DNA of 64,000 nucleotides. It comes from Flavobacteriales bacterium 33_180_T64 (GTDB lineage: Bacteria > Bacteroidota > Bacteroidia > Flavobacteriales > Flavobacteriaceae). Below the pieces are notes generated by a model. The model saw only the letters and a program-made list of their open reading frames with translations. It made no database searches and was not told where the DNA came from. The translations under genes were made by a program, and so were the position numbers. The stretch is taken from the NCBI GenBank assembly GCA_002162685.1, contig MAAQ01000017.1:62001-126000 (forward strand), read 5' to 3'. Of the stretch, positions 53,658-63,145 are shown piece by piece; position 1 is the first letter of the stretch, and every line of letters starts with the position of its first letter.

Positions 53658-53750
53658 TACTTTCGCAGCCACTTAAATATGTAGCAATACATGTTTAAGT
53701 ATTACACAAATAGAACTCCTTAGTATGGTCACTAAGGAGTTCGCTTTTTT
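53658..53750 (+). ncRNA. Candidate small RNA: two hairpins, the first with a GNRA tetraloop
   Basis: A promoter-like TACTTTCG (53658-53665, one base off TAnnTTTG, with TTG 23 bases upstream) is followed at the expected start by ACTTAAATATGTA-GCAA-TACATGTTTAAGT (53671-53700), a 13-bp stem (one G-U) capped by GCAA. Then GAACTCCTTAG and CTAAGGAGTTC (53713-53742) form an 11-bp terminator stem ahead of six T. No reading frame. The whole is a free-standing transcript of about 75 nucleotides between two helicase genes. Confidence 0.6.
53713..53750 (+). terminator. Strong rho-independent terminator between the helicase genes
   Basis: Perfect 11-bp stem GAACTCCTTAG/CTAAGGAGTTC with an 8-base loop and a run of six T. 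It closes the small RNA candidate and any read-through from the first helicase. Confidence 0.9.
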
Positions 53751-53806
53751 ATACCAATTAGTATAAATGTTTTAGCAATTTATTCGCTATTCCGTTTTAA
53801 ACATTT

Positions 53807-53814
53807 TAATTTTG
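53807..53814 (+). promoter_or_regulatory. Promoter -7 box TAATTTTG for the superfamily 2 helicase
   Basis: TAATTTTG fits TAnnTTTG exactly, 19 bases before the ATG at 53834. Upstream TTG not evident. Confidence 0.5.
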
Positions 53815-53833
53815 CAAATCATTAAAAGTGATT

Positions 53834-55384
53834 ATGACTAACAACTTAGGACTAGAGCAGAAAAAGACAGATAAAGAATTATATAGTTATCAAAAAGGTG
53901 CTATAGATCAAATTTTTGAAAAGTTCGAAACTGCACCAGACGATTATCATTTGCTTTATCAATTACCAACAGGAGGAGGAAAAACAGTTATTTTCTCTGA
54001 AATTGTGCGTCAGTATTTAAAGACGCATCAAAAGAAAGTGTTGATAATGACACATCGTGTTGAGCTAAGTAAACAAACATCAGCAATGTTAACCAGCTTT
54101 GGAGTTACTAATAAAGTGGTTGATAGTAAAGCTAATTTAGATGATCAAGATCAGTATAGTTGCTTTGTTGCTATGGTTGAAACTTTAAATAACAGGCTTA
54201 ATGATGGTAAGCTTGATATTTCAGGTGTTGGATTAGTGATTATTGATGAAGCACATTATAACTCATTTACAAAGCTTTTTAAGTTTTTTGAAAATTCATT
54301 TGTACTAGGCGTTACAGCTACACCATTAAGTTCTAATAAAGATTTACCAATGAAAGGTAATTATAACGAACTTATTGCTGGTGAATCTATAGGATCTTTA
54401 ATAGAAAATGAATTTTTAGCTCGTGCTGAAGTTTTTCAGTATGATATGGGATTAACGTCTTTAGAAATCGGTAGTAATGGTGATTACACTGTGAAATCAT
54501 CTGAAGATTTATATACGAGTCCTGCAATGTTGAGTAAACTGTTAGAATCGTATAAAAAGCATTCTAACGGAAAAAAAACATTGATATTTAATAACGGTAT
54601 TAACACCTCTATAATGGTGTATCATACATTTAAAGAAGCAGGATTTCCAATTGCCCATTTAGATAATACTGCAACAAAAAAGCAGCGAAGTCAAATATTA
54701 AAATGGTTTAAAGAAACACCAGATGCTATTTTAAGCTCAGTAAGTATATTAACGACTGGATTTGATGAGCCTACCATAGATACTATTATTCTTAATAGAG
54801 CGACAAAATCACTTACACTATACTATCAAATGATTGGTAGAGGTTCCCGAATTTTAAATAACAAATCAAAGTTTACAGTGATTGATTTAGGGAATAATCA
54901 CCATCGTTTTGGACCTTGGGGAGCAGATTTGGATTGGGGTACTATTTTTAGATCTCCAAATTTCTACATGGATAAATTAATGGATGATGAAACTCTTGAA
55001 AGCCATTTTAAACATGAAATGCCAGAGGAGTTACGTGCAGAATTTAGTAAGTCTGAAGAGGTTTATTTTGATATTAAGCAAGTCTATAAAGATGCTACAT
55101 TTAAAGGCGAATCGTCAAAAGTGGTTCTCGAACGCTCAATAGAACAGCATGCAAAAATTTGTATCGAAAATAGTGAAGATGTTTATGATGCTCTAGCTTT
55201 AGCTAAATTATTGAAAGGCGACATTGACGTTAGAATAGATATGTATGCTAAATGTATTAGTAAAAGTACTTTTAACTTTTTAAGCTGGTTAAGAGATGAT
55301 TATAAGAAAAAGCTAAATGCTTATTTGCGCACGAATTTTGATCAAGTTTTTGAAGATATTCATGGACATCCTCCTGAAGAGTAG
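53834..55384 (+). CDS. Superfamily 2 DEAD/DEAH-type helicase (restriction-type ResIII core)
   Basis: 516 residues from ATG 53834. Motifs: YQKGAIDQIFEKFE, LPTGGGKTVIFSEI (I), MTHRVELSKQ (Ia), VIIDEAHYNSF (II, DEAH), GVTATPLS (III), TTGFDEPTID (V) and YQMIGRGSRIL (VI). The C-terminal 170 residues are helical with an unrecognised domain (WGADLDWGTIFRSPNFYMDK). Closest to the RAD25/UvsW/ResIII branch that unwinds or remodels duplex nucleic acid, unlike its DEAD-box neighbours. The exact job is unknown. Confidence 0.92.
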   Translation: MTNNLGLEQKKTDKELYSYQKGAIDQIFEKFETAPDDYHLLYQLPTGGGKTVIFSEIVRQYLKTHQKKVLIMTHRVELSKQTSAMLTSFGVTNKVVDSKANLDDQDQYSCFVAMVETLNNRLNDGKLDISGVGLVIIDEAHYNSFTKLFKFFENSFVLGVTATPLSSNKDLPMKGNYNELIAGESIGSLIENEFLARAEVFQYDMGLTSLEIGSNGDYTVKSSEDLYTSPAMLSKLLESYKKHSNGKKTLIFNNGINTSIMVYHTFKEAGFPIAHLDNTATKKQRSQILKWFKETPDAILSSVSILTTGFDEPTIDTIILNRATKSLTLYYQMIGRGSRILNNKSKFTVIDLGNNHHRFGPWGADLDWGTIFRSPNFYMDKLMDDETLESHFKHEMPEELRAEFSKSEEVYFDIKQVYKDATFKGESSKVVLERSIEQHAKICIENSEDVYDALALAKLLKGDIDVRIDMYAKCISKSTFNFLSWLRDDYKKKLNAYLRTNFDQVFEDIHGHPPEE

Positions 55385-55636
55385 AATGAAGTTGCTTAAA
55401 ATCATGTAATTAGTAAAAATATTCGTGAATACTATAAATTCACATCTTTTATAGTTTAATAGATAATTGATATCAGAGAATGCTGAGCATAGCAGGTATT
55501 TAAAACCTGTTAGATTGTAAAGTTGTTTTTTTATTAAAACAATATCTATTTTGTTATTTATCAAACTCATGTTATAAATCGTTAAAAACACGATATCCAA
55601 TTATACTGTAATTATCTTTACCAAAAATCAGGTTTC

Positions 55637-56971
55637 ATGTCACAACAGTTTTCTCAACTAGGAATTAACATTCAATTACAACAAAGCGCATCGGCTTTAC
55701 AAATTTCTGTTCCTACAGATATTCAAAAAAAAGTAATTCCTGTTATTTTAAATCAAAAACAAGACCTCGTTGCATTGGCAAAAACGGGAACAGGAAAAAC
55801 TGCCGCTTTTGGTTTGCCCTTACTGCAGTTAATTGATGTCGAAAACAATAATATTCAAGCTGTAATCCTAGCACCAACAAGAGAATTAGGACAGCAAATT
55901 TATAGTAGCTTAATAGATTTAGCGTCAAACAGTATAGGCATTGAAATAGCAACACTTTGTGGTGGTATTCCTATAAAACCTCAAATTGAACGTTTAAAAA
56001 GTGATACACATATTGTTGTGGCTACACCAGGACGTTTAGCAGATTTGATGAGACGGAATGCGATTAATATAAAAACCATCTCGTACTTTATTTTAGATGA
56101 AGCAGATGAAATGGTAACAGCACATAAAGATGGTTTAGAAACTATTATAAAGGAAATTCCTAAAACGAGAAGAACCTTTCTTTTTACAGCAACGTTATCT
56201 GGCGCAATAAAACAATTGGTCCAAAATTACATGTCTAAACATGTTGTTCATATAGAAGCAGATATGGCTACTGTTGGGCATCAAGGTATAGATCATCAAT
56301 ATGTAGTGGTTAAACCTATAGAAAAGTTAGATATTTTGCTTCATTTTTTAAACTCCAAGCAAGGTGAGCGTGGAATTATTTTTTGCAAAACCAAGGCTGC
56401 TGTAAATAAATTAGCCAAAAAATTAGCCATTAATAAATTCTCATCTGGTGCTATTCATGGAAGCTTAACCCAAGGCATTAGAGATCGTATTATGGAACAA
56501 TTTAGAGCTGGGCATATTGATATTTTGGTGGCTACAGATTTAGCGGCTCGTGGTATTGATGTTAAGGAGGTTTCTTATATCGTGAACTATCATTTACCGG
56601 ATACTTATGAGGCTTATGTTCACCGAAGCGGTAGAACAGCTAGAGCAGGCGCAAAGGGCTTATCTCTAACCATTATCCAGCAAGAAGAAATAGAAGACAT
56701 ATCAGATTTTGAAGATGAATTAGGTATCGTTTTTACACCCTTTAAAAAGGCAGACGCACAAAGTATTGAAGAAAATAATGCCTTGTTATGGGCACGAAAA
56801 ATATTTAAAACTAAGCCTAATAGAGTTGTCTCTGAAGATTTTAAAGCTAAGATAAAAACTATCTTTCATCATTTAACAAAAGAAGAATTAGTTGATAAGC
56901 TATTGGCAAATTATATCGCGCAATCTAGTTTGTCTACTAAAGATCCTGAAGTTTCAAAAAAGGAAAAGTAA
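55637..56971 (+). CDS. DEAD-box RNA helicase
   Basis: 444 residues with a full set: VPTDIQKKVIP (Q), AKTGTGKTAAFG (I), PTRELGQQ (Ia), ATPGRLADL, ILDEADEMVT (II), FTATLSG (III), ATDLAARGIDV (V), YVHRSGRTARAGAKG (VI). A short C-terminal extension of about 70 residues (KIKTIFHHLTKEELVDKLLA) follows and may aid RNA or protein binding. It shares one base with the next helicase gene (TAATG), so the two are co-expressed. Confidence 0.95.
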   Translation: MSQQFSQLGINIQLQQSASALQISVPTDIQKKVIPVILNQKQDLVALAKTGTGKTAAFGLPLLQLIDVENNNIQAVILAPTRELGQQIYSSLIDLASNSIGIEIATLCGGIPIKPQIERLKSDTHIVVATPGRLADLMRRNAINIKTISYFILDEADEMVTAHKDGLETIIKEIPKTRRTFLFTATLSGAIKQLVQNYMSKHVVHIEADMATVGHQGIDHQYVVVKPIEKLDILLHFLNSKQGERGIIFCKTKAAVNKLAKKLAINKFSSGAIHGSLTQGIRDRIMEQFRAGHIDILVATDLAARGIDVKEVSYIVNYHLPDTYEAYVHRSGRTARAGAKGLSLTIIQQEEIEDISDFEDELGIVFTPFKKADAQSIEENNALLWARKIFKTKPNRVVSEDFKAKIKTIFHHLTKEELVDKLLANYIAQSSLSTKDPEVSKKEK

Positions 56972-58281
56972 TGTCAAACCATATAAAAACCCAAAAGGCA
57001 ATTTTAGAAAAGCTGAATATCCAAGCGCTAAACAACATGCAGGAAGAAGCGCTATTAGCTATTGCAAATGCAGAGAACACAATTTTATTATCTCCAACAG
57101 GAACTGGTAAAACTCTTGCTTTTTTATTGCCAACTATTAGCGCCTTAGATGCTAATATCAAAACCGTTCAACTTCTTGTTTTAGTACCTTCTAGAGAATT
57201 AGCTATTCAAATAGAGCAAGTGATTCGTCAAATGGGATCTGGTTTTAAAGCTAATGCTGTTTATGGCGGCAGACCGTTTTCGAAAGATAAAATAGAATTA
57301 GCACATCCTCCAGCAATATTAATTGGTACTCCTGGTAGAATCGCAGATCATTTAAGACGAGGAACCGTTGTAGTTGATGATATTAACACGTTAGTTTTAG
57401 ATGAGTTTGATAAATCATTAGAGGTTGGTTTTGAAAGCGAAATGACCGAGATTTTAGAAAGCCTTCCGCGAATAAACAAACGAATTTTAACATCGGCTAC
57501 TCATGATATGGATATTCCGAGTTTTGTGGGCCTAAAAAATGAATTGGTTATAGATTATCTAGATACAAAAACGTCTAATTTAGAGATTAAAAAAGTGATC
57601 TCTCCAGATAAAAATAAGCTTCAAACTTTAGTTGATTTATTACAACATATAGGTCATAAACCAGGCATTATTTTTTGTAATTTTAAAGATACCATCAGCT
57701 ATGTGAGTGCTTTTTTAGATGAAAATAATATTGCTCATGGTTGTTTTTATGGAGGTATGGAACAAATTGATAGAGAACGTGCACTTATCAAATTTAGAAA
57801 TGGAACCCATCAGATTATTATCGCAACAGATTTGGCAGCACGTGGATTAGATATCCCAGAGCTCAATTATATTATTCACTATCAATTGCCTTTAAAAGCA
57901 GAAGAGTTTACACATCGTAATGGTAGAACGGCACGAATGAACACACAAGGAACGGCCTATGTTTTACAGTGGAAGAATGAATATTTGCCAGAATTTATTG
58001 TAAGTAATCAAATTCAGAAATTGACAGCTACTTCGTTAGGTTTAAAAAGCCAATGGACTACTTTATTTATTTCTGGTGGACGAAAAGATAAAATTTCTAA
58101 AGGCGATATTGCTGGCTTATTTTTCAAACAGTCAGGTCTAGAAAAACACGAGTTAGGCATTATAGAATTAAAGCAAGATTGTGCCTTTGTTGCTGTTCCA
58201 AAAGCTAAAGTTATGTCCATTATTGCAAAGACTAATAATACGCGATTAAAGAAAAAGAAAGTCCGTATTACAGAGGTTTAA
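56971..58281 (+). CDS. DEAD-box-like helicase with DEFD in motif II
   Basis: 436 residues. Motifs are the usual ones for the family (NNMQEEALLAI, SPTGTGKTLAF, PSRELAIQ, GTPGRIADHL, TSATHDMD, ATDLAARGLDI, THRNGRTARM) except that motif II reads VLDEFDKSLE in place of DEAD; DEFD keeps the acidic pair that holds magnesium. A C-terminal domain of about 90 residues (QWTTLFISGGRKDKISKGDI, AGLFFKQSGLEKHELGII) resembles the DbpA-type RNA-binding domain, suggesting action on 23S rRNA. Starts in the stop of the preceding helicase. Confidence 0.92.
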   Translation: MSNHIKTQKAILEKLNIQALNNMQEEALLAIANAENTILLSPTGTGKTLAFLLPTISALDANIKTVQLLVLVPSRELAIQIEQVIRQMGSGFKANAVYGGRPFSKDKIELAHPPAILIGTPGRIADHLRRGTVVVDDINTLVLDEFDKSLEVGFESEMTEILESLPRINKRILTSATHDMDIPSFVGLKNELVIDYLDTKTSNLEIKKVISPDKNKLQTLVDLLQHIGHKPGIIFCNFKDTISYVSAFLDENNIAHGCFYGGMEQIDRERALIKFRNGTHQIIIATDLAARGLDIPELNYIIHYQLPLKAEEFTHRNGRTARMNTQGTAYVLQWKNEYLPEFIVSNQIQKLTATSLGLKSQWTTLFISGGRKDKISKGDIAGLFFKQSGLEKHELGIIELKQDCAFVAVPKAKVMSIIAKTNNTRLKKKKVRITEV

Positions 58282-58387
58282 TTTATTTGTAAGTGCTAGT
58301 GAAGTGTTGTTGGGATTAATAATACTGCTATTTTTGAAGTAATATCAAGACTTCATAAACTTTTTAGCAGATAAAAGCCTAAGGTGC

Positions 58388-58395
58388 TATATTTG
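58388..58395 (+). promoter_or_regulatory. Promoter -7 box TATATTTG upstream of the zinc-ribbon SDR gene
   Basis: TATATTTG matches TAnnTTTG exactly with T-rich TTTTT about 22 bases upstream. It lies only nine bases before an ATG at 58405 that starts a short frame shifted relative to the main gene. Confidence 0.45.
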
Positions 58396-58404
58396 CTGAA
58401 AATT

Positions 58405-58522
58405 ATGCTTTATCAAAAAGAATCACAGCAAAGACATAGAATCCTGTATCATAACGCTTCAAAAGCTGCTTGATGATACTAATCAATTATTTGAATTACC
58501 AGAAGATCAACGAGTAGCCTTG
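58405..58522 (+). pseudogene. Shifted 5' part of the SDR gene (probable frameshift in an A run)
   Basis: From the ATG at 58405 the frame reads MLYQKESQQ and stops in TGA TGA near 58471. In the next frame the DNA reads [20 protein letters not shown] then [16 protein letters not shown] and continues seamlessly into the gene below. Removing one A from the five-A run at 58415-58419 joins start and body ([14 protein letters not shown]). This is an N-terminal frameshift, real or a sequencing error. Confidence 0.6.
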
Positions 58523-59944
58523 ATGAAAGTGGCAGGTGCATTAACCAGGCCTAATCGTGATGAATTTCAACGTCGTAGAAAAGATGCTAAAAAAGCAACA
58601 AAGCGTAAGCAAATAGAAAAAGATAAACACGCAAGAAAGATCACAGGAATACGATCAGCACGAGAAGCAACAATCTTTACTGCACCAAAGTTATTAGCAG
58701 CAGCCTTATTACCTGAAGACACACCAGAATTAGAATCTCCACGAAACTGCTACGTTTGTAAAACTGTTTATACGAAATTGCATCATTTTTATGATACGAT
58801 GTGTACAAACTGTGGTGATTTAAACTATGCTAAGCGTTTTCAAACCACTGATTTATCAAATCAGATTGCTGTAATTACTGGGTCCCGATTAAAAATTGGT
58901 TATCATATTACATTAATGTTATTACGGTCTGGAGCTACTGTTATTGCTACGACACGTTTTCCTGCTGATTCTGCAATTCGATTTGCTAAAGAAGCCGATT
59001 ATAACCAATGGAAAGACCGATTACATATTCATGGATTAGATTTACGTCATATCCCAAGTGTAGAAATTTTTTGTAATTATATTGAACAAAAGTATGACCG
59101 TTTAGACATATTAATCAATAATGCAGCACAAACAGTGAGGCGACCTTCAGGGTTTTATTTTCATTTAATGGAAAATGAAAAATTGCCGATAGAAAAATTG
59201 CCTGTATTGGCACAAGGGTTATTAAGTAATCATTTTGAGTGTTTGAAGGAGCTTTCAGATTTAAGTCTGAGCACCTCTAAAACTAGTAAAAATAACGTGC
59301 TCCCTGTAACTTGGCATGGTCCAGAACCAGGAATAGGATTACGAAATTCGGCAGAGCTATCTCAAATACCCTATAGTTTTGATAACTCATTGCAAACAGA
59401 CGAGGTGTTTCCAGAAGGTCAATTAGATGCCGATTTACAGCAAGTTGATTTAAGGAAAACTAATAGTTGGCGACTTAAACTGGGTGAAATTGAAACCACC
59501 GAAATGGTAGAAGTACAGCTGGTTAATGCTGTAGCTCCTTTTGTATTGTGTAACCGTTTGTCTAATTTAATGATGAAAGATGATACAGGCCAAAAGCACA
59601 TTATTAATGTATCGGCAATGGAAGGGAAGTTTCATAGATTTAAAAAGGAAGACAGGCATCCGCATACCAATATGGCAAAGGCTGCTTTAAATATGCTAAC
59701 ACATACCTCTGCAGCAACATTTGCAAAATCTGGAATTTATATGAATGCAGTTGATACGGGTTGGGTTACAGATGAGGATCCTGCAGAACTGTCAAAACAA
59801 AAAATTGACTTGCACGATTTTCAACCACCTTTAGATATTGTAGATGGAGCTGCTCGTGTGATGGATCCATTAATTGATGGAATAAATACTGGTAAACATT
59901 GGTGCGGGAAGTTTTTGAAAGATTATTTCCCTATAGATTGGTAG
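58523..59944 (+). CDS. Zinc-ribbon SDR-family oxidoreductase, N-terminus probably frameshifted
   Basis: 473 residues from ATG 58523; open upstream in the same frame without a start codon. A basic N-terminal region ([17 protein letters not shown]) is followed by a four-cysteine zinc ribbon (CYVCKTVY...MCTNCGD), then a short-chain dehydrogenase core: [14 protein letters not shown] (cofactor loop), LINNAAQT (NNAA), INVSAMEG (catalytic Ser). The YxxxK motif is changed: the residue four before the active-site Lys is Thr (TNMAK). The missing Tyr makes classical SDR catalysis doubtful. Substrate unknown. Confidence 0.85.
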   Translation: MKVAGALTRPNRDEFQRRRKDAKKATKRKQIEKDKHARKITGIRSAREATIFTAPKLLAAALLPEDTPELESPRNCYVCKTVYTKLHHFYDTMCTNCGDLNYAKRFQTTDLSNQIAVITGSRLKIGYHITLMLLRSGATVIATTRFPADSAIRFAKEADYNQWKDRLHIHGLDLRHIPSVEIFCNYIEQKYDRLDILINNAAQTVRRPSGFYFHLMENEKLPIEKLPVLAQGLLSNHFECLKELSDLSLSTSKTSKNNVLPVTWHGPEPGIGLRNSAELSQIPYSFDNSLQTDEVFPEGQLDADLQQVDLRKTNSWRLKLGEIETTEMVEVQLVNAVAPFVLCNRLSNLMMKDDTGQKHIINVSAMEGKFHRFKKEDRHPHTNMAKAALNMLTHTSAATFAKSGIYMNAVDTGWVTDEDPAELSKQKIDLHDFQPPLDIVDGAARVMDPLIDGINTGKHWCGKFLKDYFPIDW

Positions 59945-60073
59945 TATTTTTTTTTGTATAGCTCCTTTGTTTTAAGTGATTTAGAGAAACCGCCAAAATT
60001 TGATTTGATATAAGTCAAATAAATTGTTTTTCTACACTATATTTAGCAAACTAGCTAATCAAAACAAATACTA

Positions 60074-61066
60074 ATGAAATCTTTTACAATACAAGAAATA
60101 GCAACACTACTCAACGGTGATTTATTTGGCAACACAACAGAAAATATTATAGGTTTAGAAACCATTGATAATGCTGTAAAAGGGTATGCTACTTTTATAG
60201 GGAATAGAAAGTACGCACGCAAATGGGATGCTTCTAAGGCATCTTTAGCCATTGTTACAAAAGGAATTGATTTAGAACCTCATAATGATAATGCGCTTAT
60301 AAAAGTTGATAATGCCGACTTAGCAATGGCTAAGTTATTAGAAGTGTTTTCTCCTGAGTCACCAAATTTTAATGAAGATATTCATGCCACAGCTGTCATA
60401 GATGAATCGGCAATTATTGGAGATGGATGTAAAATAGGAGCAGGATGTTATGTTGGTAAAGGTGTTGTTTTAGAAAATAACGTCACGTTATATCCAAACG
60501 TTACCGTTTTTGATGATTGTAAAATTGGAAGTTCTACGGTTATATGGTCAGGAACAATACTTAGAGAGCGATCTATAATTGGGAGTCATTGTATTTTTCA
60601 TAATAACGTAAGTATTGGTGCCGATGGTTTTGGGTATCGTCCTAGCGATGATGGTAGAGGATTGGTTAAAATTCCGCATATTGGAAACGTAGTGATAGGT
60701 AATCATGTAGAGATTGGCGCTAATTCATGTGTAGATCGTGCTAAATTTAGCTCTACGGTTATTGGTGATGGTTGTAAGATTGATAATTTAGTTCAAATAG
60801 CTCATAACTGTGTTTTAGGGCGCTCTTGCATTATGGCAGGTAGTAGTGGTCTTGCTGGTTCTGTAACTTTAGGTGATGGTGTTATCATTGGAGGTAGTGC
60901 TTCTATAAAGGATCATACAACAATACATTCTGGTGCTACGGTAGGAGCAGGTTCTGGTGTTATGGGTGATGTGGCAGCAGGAACTACAGTATTGGGATAT
61001 CCAGCTTGTGAGGCTAGAGATATGCTAAAACAGTGGGTTGCTTTAAGAAGGTTAACAAAGAAATAA
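60074..61066 (+). CDS. lpxD: UDP-3-O-(3-hydroxyacyl)glucosamine N-acyltransferase
   Basis: LpxD adds the N-linked hydroxyacyl chain in lipid A synthesis. The 330 residues have an N-terminal uridine-binding domain ([20 protein letters not shown]) and the left-handed hexapeptide-repeat helix ([20 protein letters not shown] and so on), including [17 protein letters not shown] at the acyl groove and [11 protein letters not shown]. It fits with lptD elsewhere in the window for outer-membrane LPS assembly. The start is ATG 60074. Confidence 0.96.
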   Translation: MKSFTIQEIATLLNGDLFGNTTENIIGLETIDNAVKGYATFIGNRKYARKWDASKASLAIVTKGIDLEPHNDNALIKVDNADLAMAKLLEVFSPESPNFNEDIHATAVIDESAIIGDGCKIGAGCYVGKGVVLENNVTLYPNVTVFDDCKIGSSTVIWSGTILRERSIIGSHCIFHNNVSIGADGFGYRPSDDGRGLVKIPHIGNVVIGNHVEIGANSCVDRAKFSSTVIGDGCKIDNLVQIAHNCVLGRSCIMAGSSGLAGSVTLGDGVIIGGSASIKDHTTIHSGATVGAGSGVMGDVAAGTTVLGYPACEARDMLKQWVALRRLTKK

Positions 61067-61109
61067 GAGTTCTTTACAATAAAATTTATTTAATCAGCTA
61101 TTTTGAAGC

Positions 61110-61814
61110 TTATTGGCTATATAGCTTACTTACTAGGCTCTTATAAGTCTGACCAATAGGGATTTTGAAATCCTCTATATGTATGCGATTACCTTCGATA
61201 AGCTTTATTTTATCAATGGCAACAATGAATGATTTGTGTACACGTAAGAAATTTTTAGAAGTGAATAACTCGTCAAAACTAGATATTTTTTCATGGCTAA
61301 CAATCATGTCTTCTTTCATATATACTTTTGAATAGTTACCGTAGGCTTCAATATATAAGATGTCGTCTAAATGAATTTGATGGTATTTTTTATCGCCTTT
61401 TAAAAATAATCTTGATGTTGCAGGAATCGCATCAGATGACACTGTAATAGTCGAGTTTTTGTGCACCTCACTTATGGCTTTATTGATTGCCTTTACTAGA
61501 CGATCAAAACTAAACGGTTTTAATAGATAATCTGATACATGAAGGTCATAACCTTCAAGAGCAAATTCTTTATAAGCCGTAGTTACAATAACTTTTGGAG
61601 GATTGGTTAATGTTCTTAAAAAATCAAAACCTGTTAGTTTAGGCATATTGATATCTAAAAACATAAAATCAACCGAATTATGATTTAAATACTGCATGGC
61701 TTCCATAGCATTATAACAGTGTTTTTCTAAACTTAAATGTGGTAATAATTCACAAAATGATTCTATAACGTCATGCGCTAAAGGTTCATCATCAATAATT
61801 ATATATGTTATCAT
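61110..61814 (-). CDS. LytTR-type response regulator
   Basis: 234 residues. The receiver domain has IIDDEPLAHDVIESF and MFLDINMPKLTGF with the phosphoacceptor Asp54 and the conserved K of LLKPF. The C-terminal LytTR DNA-binding domain includes ILYIEAYGNYSKVYM, NFLRVHKSFIVAIDKI and IPIGQTYKSLVSKLY. It pairs with the histidine kinase at 61811, whose stop overlaps its start by four bases. Target promoters are not identifiable here. Confidence 0.95.
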   Translation of the reverse strand: MITYIIIDDEPLAHDVIESFCELLPHLSLEKHCYNAMEAMQYLNHNSVDFMFLDINMPKLTGFDFLRTLTNPPKVIVTTAYKEFALEGYDLHVSDYLLKPFSFDRLVKAINKAISEVHKNSTITVSSDAIPATSRLFLKGDKKYHQIHLDDILYIEAYGNYSKVYMKEDMIVSHEKISSFDELFTSKNFLRVHKSFIVAIDKIKLIEGNRIHIEDFKIPIGQTYKSLVSKLYSQ

Positions 61815-62935
61815 GATAGAAAAATTTTAAGAGTTACAATATGTATATTCATTTCGTTATAAATATCTAATTTATAATTATTTAAATATGTTAAACTTAA
61901 GCGTTTCTTTAGGTTGCTGAGTCCAATTCCATTAGTCTTATTTATCTGATTTGGATCAAATGTATTCTTAATAATGAATTGAATCTGTTTTGAATTTGCA
62001 TTTAAATCCATATGTATAAAACCATCGTCATGGTTTTTTTCAAGTCCATGCTTAAACGCATTTTCTAAAAGGATGATAAAAAGCAAAGGCGCAATTTCAA
62101 TATTAGAATCTATGTTATGATTAAATTGAATGTCTACTTTATTGCGATATCTTATTTTATGTAATGCGATATAATTGTTTAAATAATCAATTTCATTCTT
62201 TATAGGAACGCGATTTTTTTTGCCTTCATAAATAGTATAGCGCATCATTTCTGAGAGTTTTAAGATTACTTCGGGTGCTTTTTCAGAGTTTTTAATGGTC
62301 AACGCATATAAGTTATTGAGTGTGTTAAAGAAGAAATGCGGATTAATTTGAGCTTGTAACATTGCCAGTTCTGCTTGTGCCTTCTCTGCTTTTAAATTCT
62401 GTAACCATTTCCATTGCTCAAAAACCCAGACAAAAAACAAAATCGGAATGGGCAGAAAGAAAATAATAAAAGGAAATTCTTCTTTAATTTTTAGATAGTC
62501 TTCCAAATCACCTGAAAACAATCTTAGATAAATGAAGTATAGAAATAAAGGGATGTAAAATAGAGCGATTAGTTTCCAATATTTTTTGATAAAATGCGGA
62601 AGTAATACATAGGCAAATCCAAACCAAAACCCCATCAATAAAATAAATGTAATTGGATTGTCAGGCACTTTCATTATACTATCAATACCAAATGCCATAA
62701 TAAAGAGTATAATCAAGCAAAAAACTCTTATTACCGTTTTCTTTTTCCGCTTTAAGTACATGAAATTATGAATAGGTAACGCAATTACTAATCCCCAAAA
62801 TATGGTGTAAGCAATAAATTCTACCGGTCTATTTTTTGGAATATGAATAAAGCCTATTGCATCTAATAGATAGAATATTGGGACGATAATCAATCCAATA
62901 AGAAAGGCTTTATATTTTTTCAAAAACGGAATCAT
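61811..62935 (-). CDS. Sensor histidine kinase (LytS/YehU-type)
   Basis: 374 residues. An N-terminal region of about five or six transmembrane helices (to about 175) precedes a helical linker and a His_kinase domain: MLQAQINPHFFFNTLNNLYA with the phosphoacceptor His200, KLSEMMRYTIYE, LLENAFKHGLE (N box) and IGLSNLKKRLSLTY (G box). There is no extracellular sensory domain, so the signal is probably membrane-borne. First in the two-gene leftward unit. Confidence 0.95.
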   Translation of the reverse strand: MIPFLKKYKAFLIGLIIVPIFYLLDAIGFIHIPKNRPVEFIAYTIFWGLVIALPIHNFMYLKRKKKTVIRVFCLIILFIMAFGIDSIMKVPDNPITFILLMGFWFGFAYVLLPHFIKKYWKLIALFYIPLFLYFIYLRLFSGDLEDYLKIKEEFPFIIFFLPIPILFFVWVFEQWKWLQNLKAEKAQAELAMLQAQINPHFFFNTLNNLYALTIKNSEKAPEVILKLSEMMRYTIYEGKKNRVPIKNEIDYLNNYIALHKIRYRNKVDIQFNHNIDSNIEIAPLLFIILLENAFKHGLEKNHDDGFIHMDLNANSKQIQFIIKNTFDPNQINKTNGIGLSNLKKRLSLTYLNNYKLDIYNEMNIHIVTLKIFLS

Positions 62936-63145
62936 ATCACAAAACTACAGATGTTAAGCTATTCTCACAACAATATTGATAGACACTAGTATAATTTACA
63001 TGAACAGCCTGTTTTTTATGCTCAATAGGGATTACATATAAATATAGTTGTTTGTATGGCTAAAATACTAGTGTTTATCATATTAAATATGTCGAAGTTA
63101 GAAATCTAGTCACATTTGCATTGCAACTTAAAAATAGCATCGTAA

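Noticed and set aside
54900-55636. 95-codon leftward frame near 55313-55600
   Set aside because: It is low-complexity Ile/Leu/Asn-rich translation of AT-rich intergenic DNA and overlaps the end of the helicase gene; no domain and no promoter.
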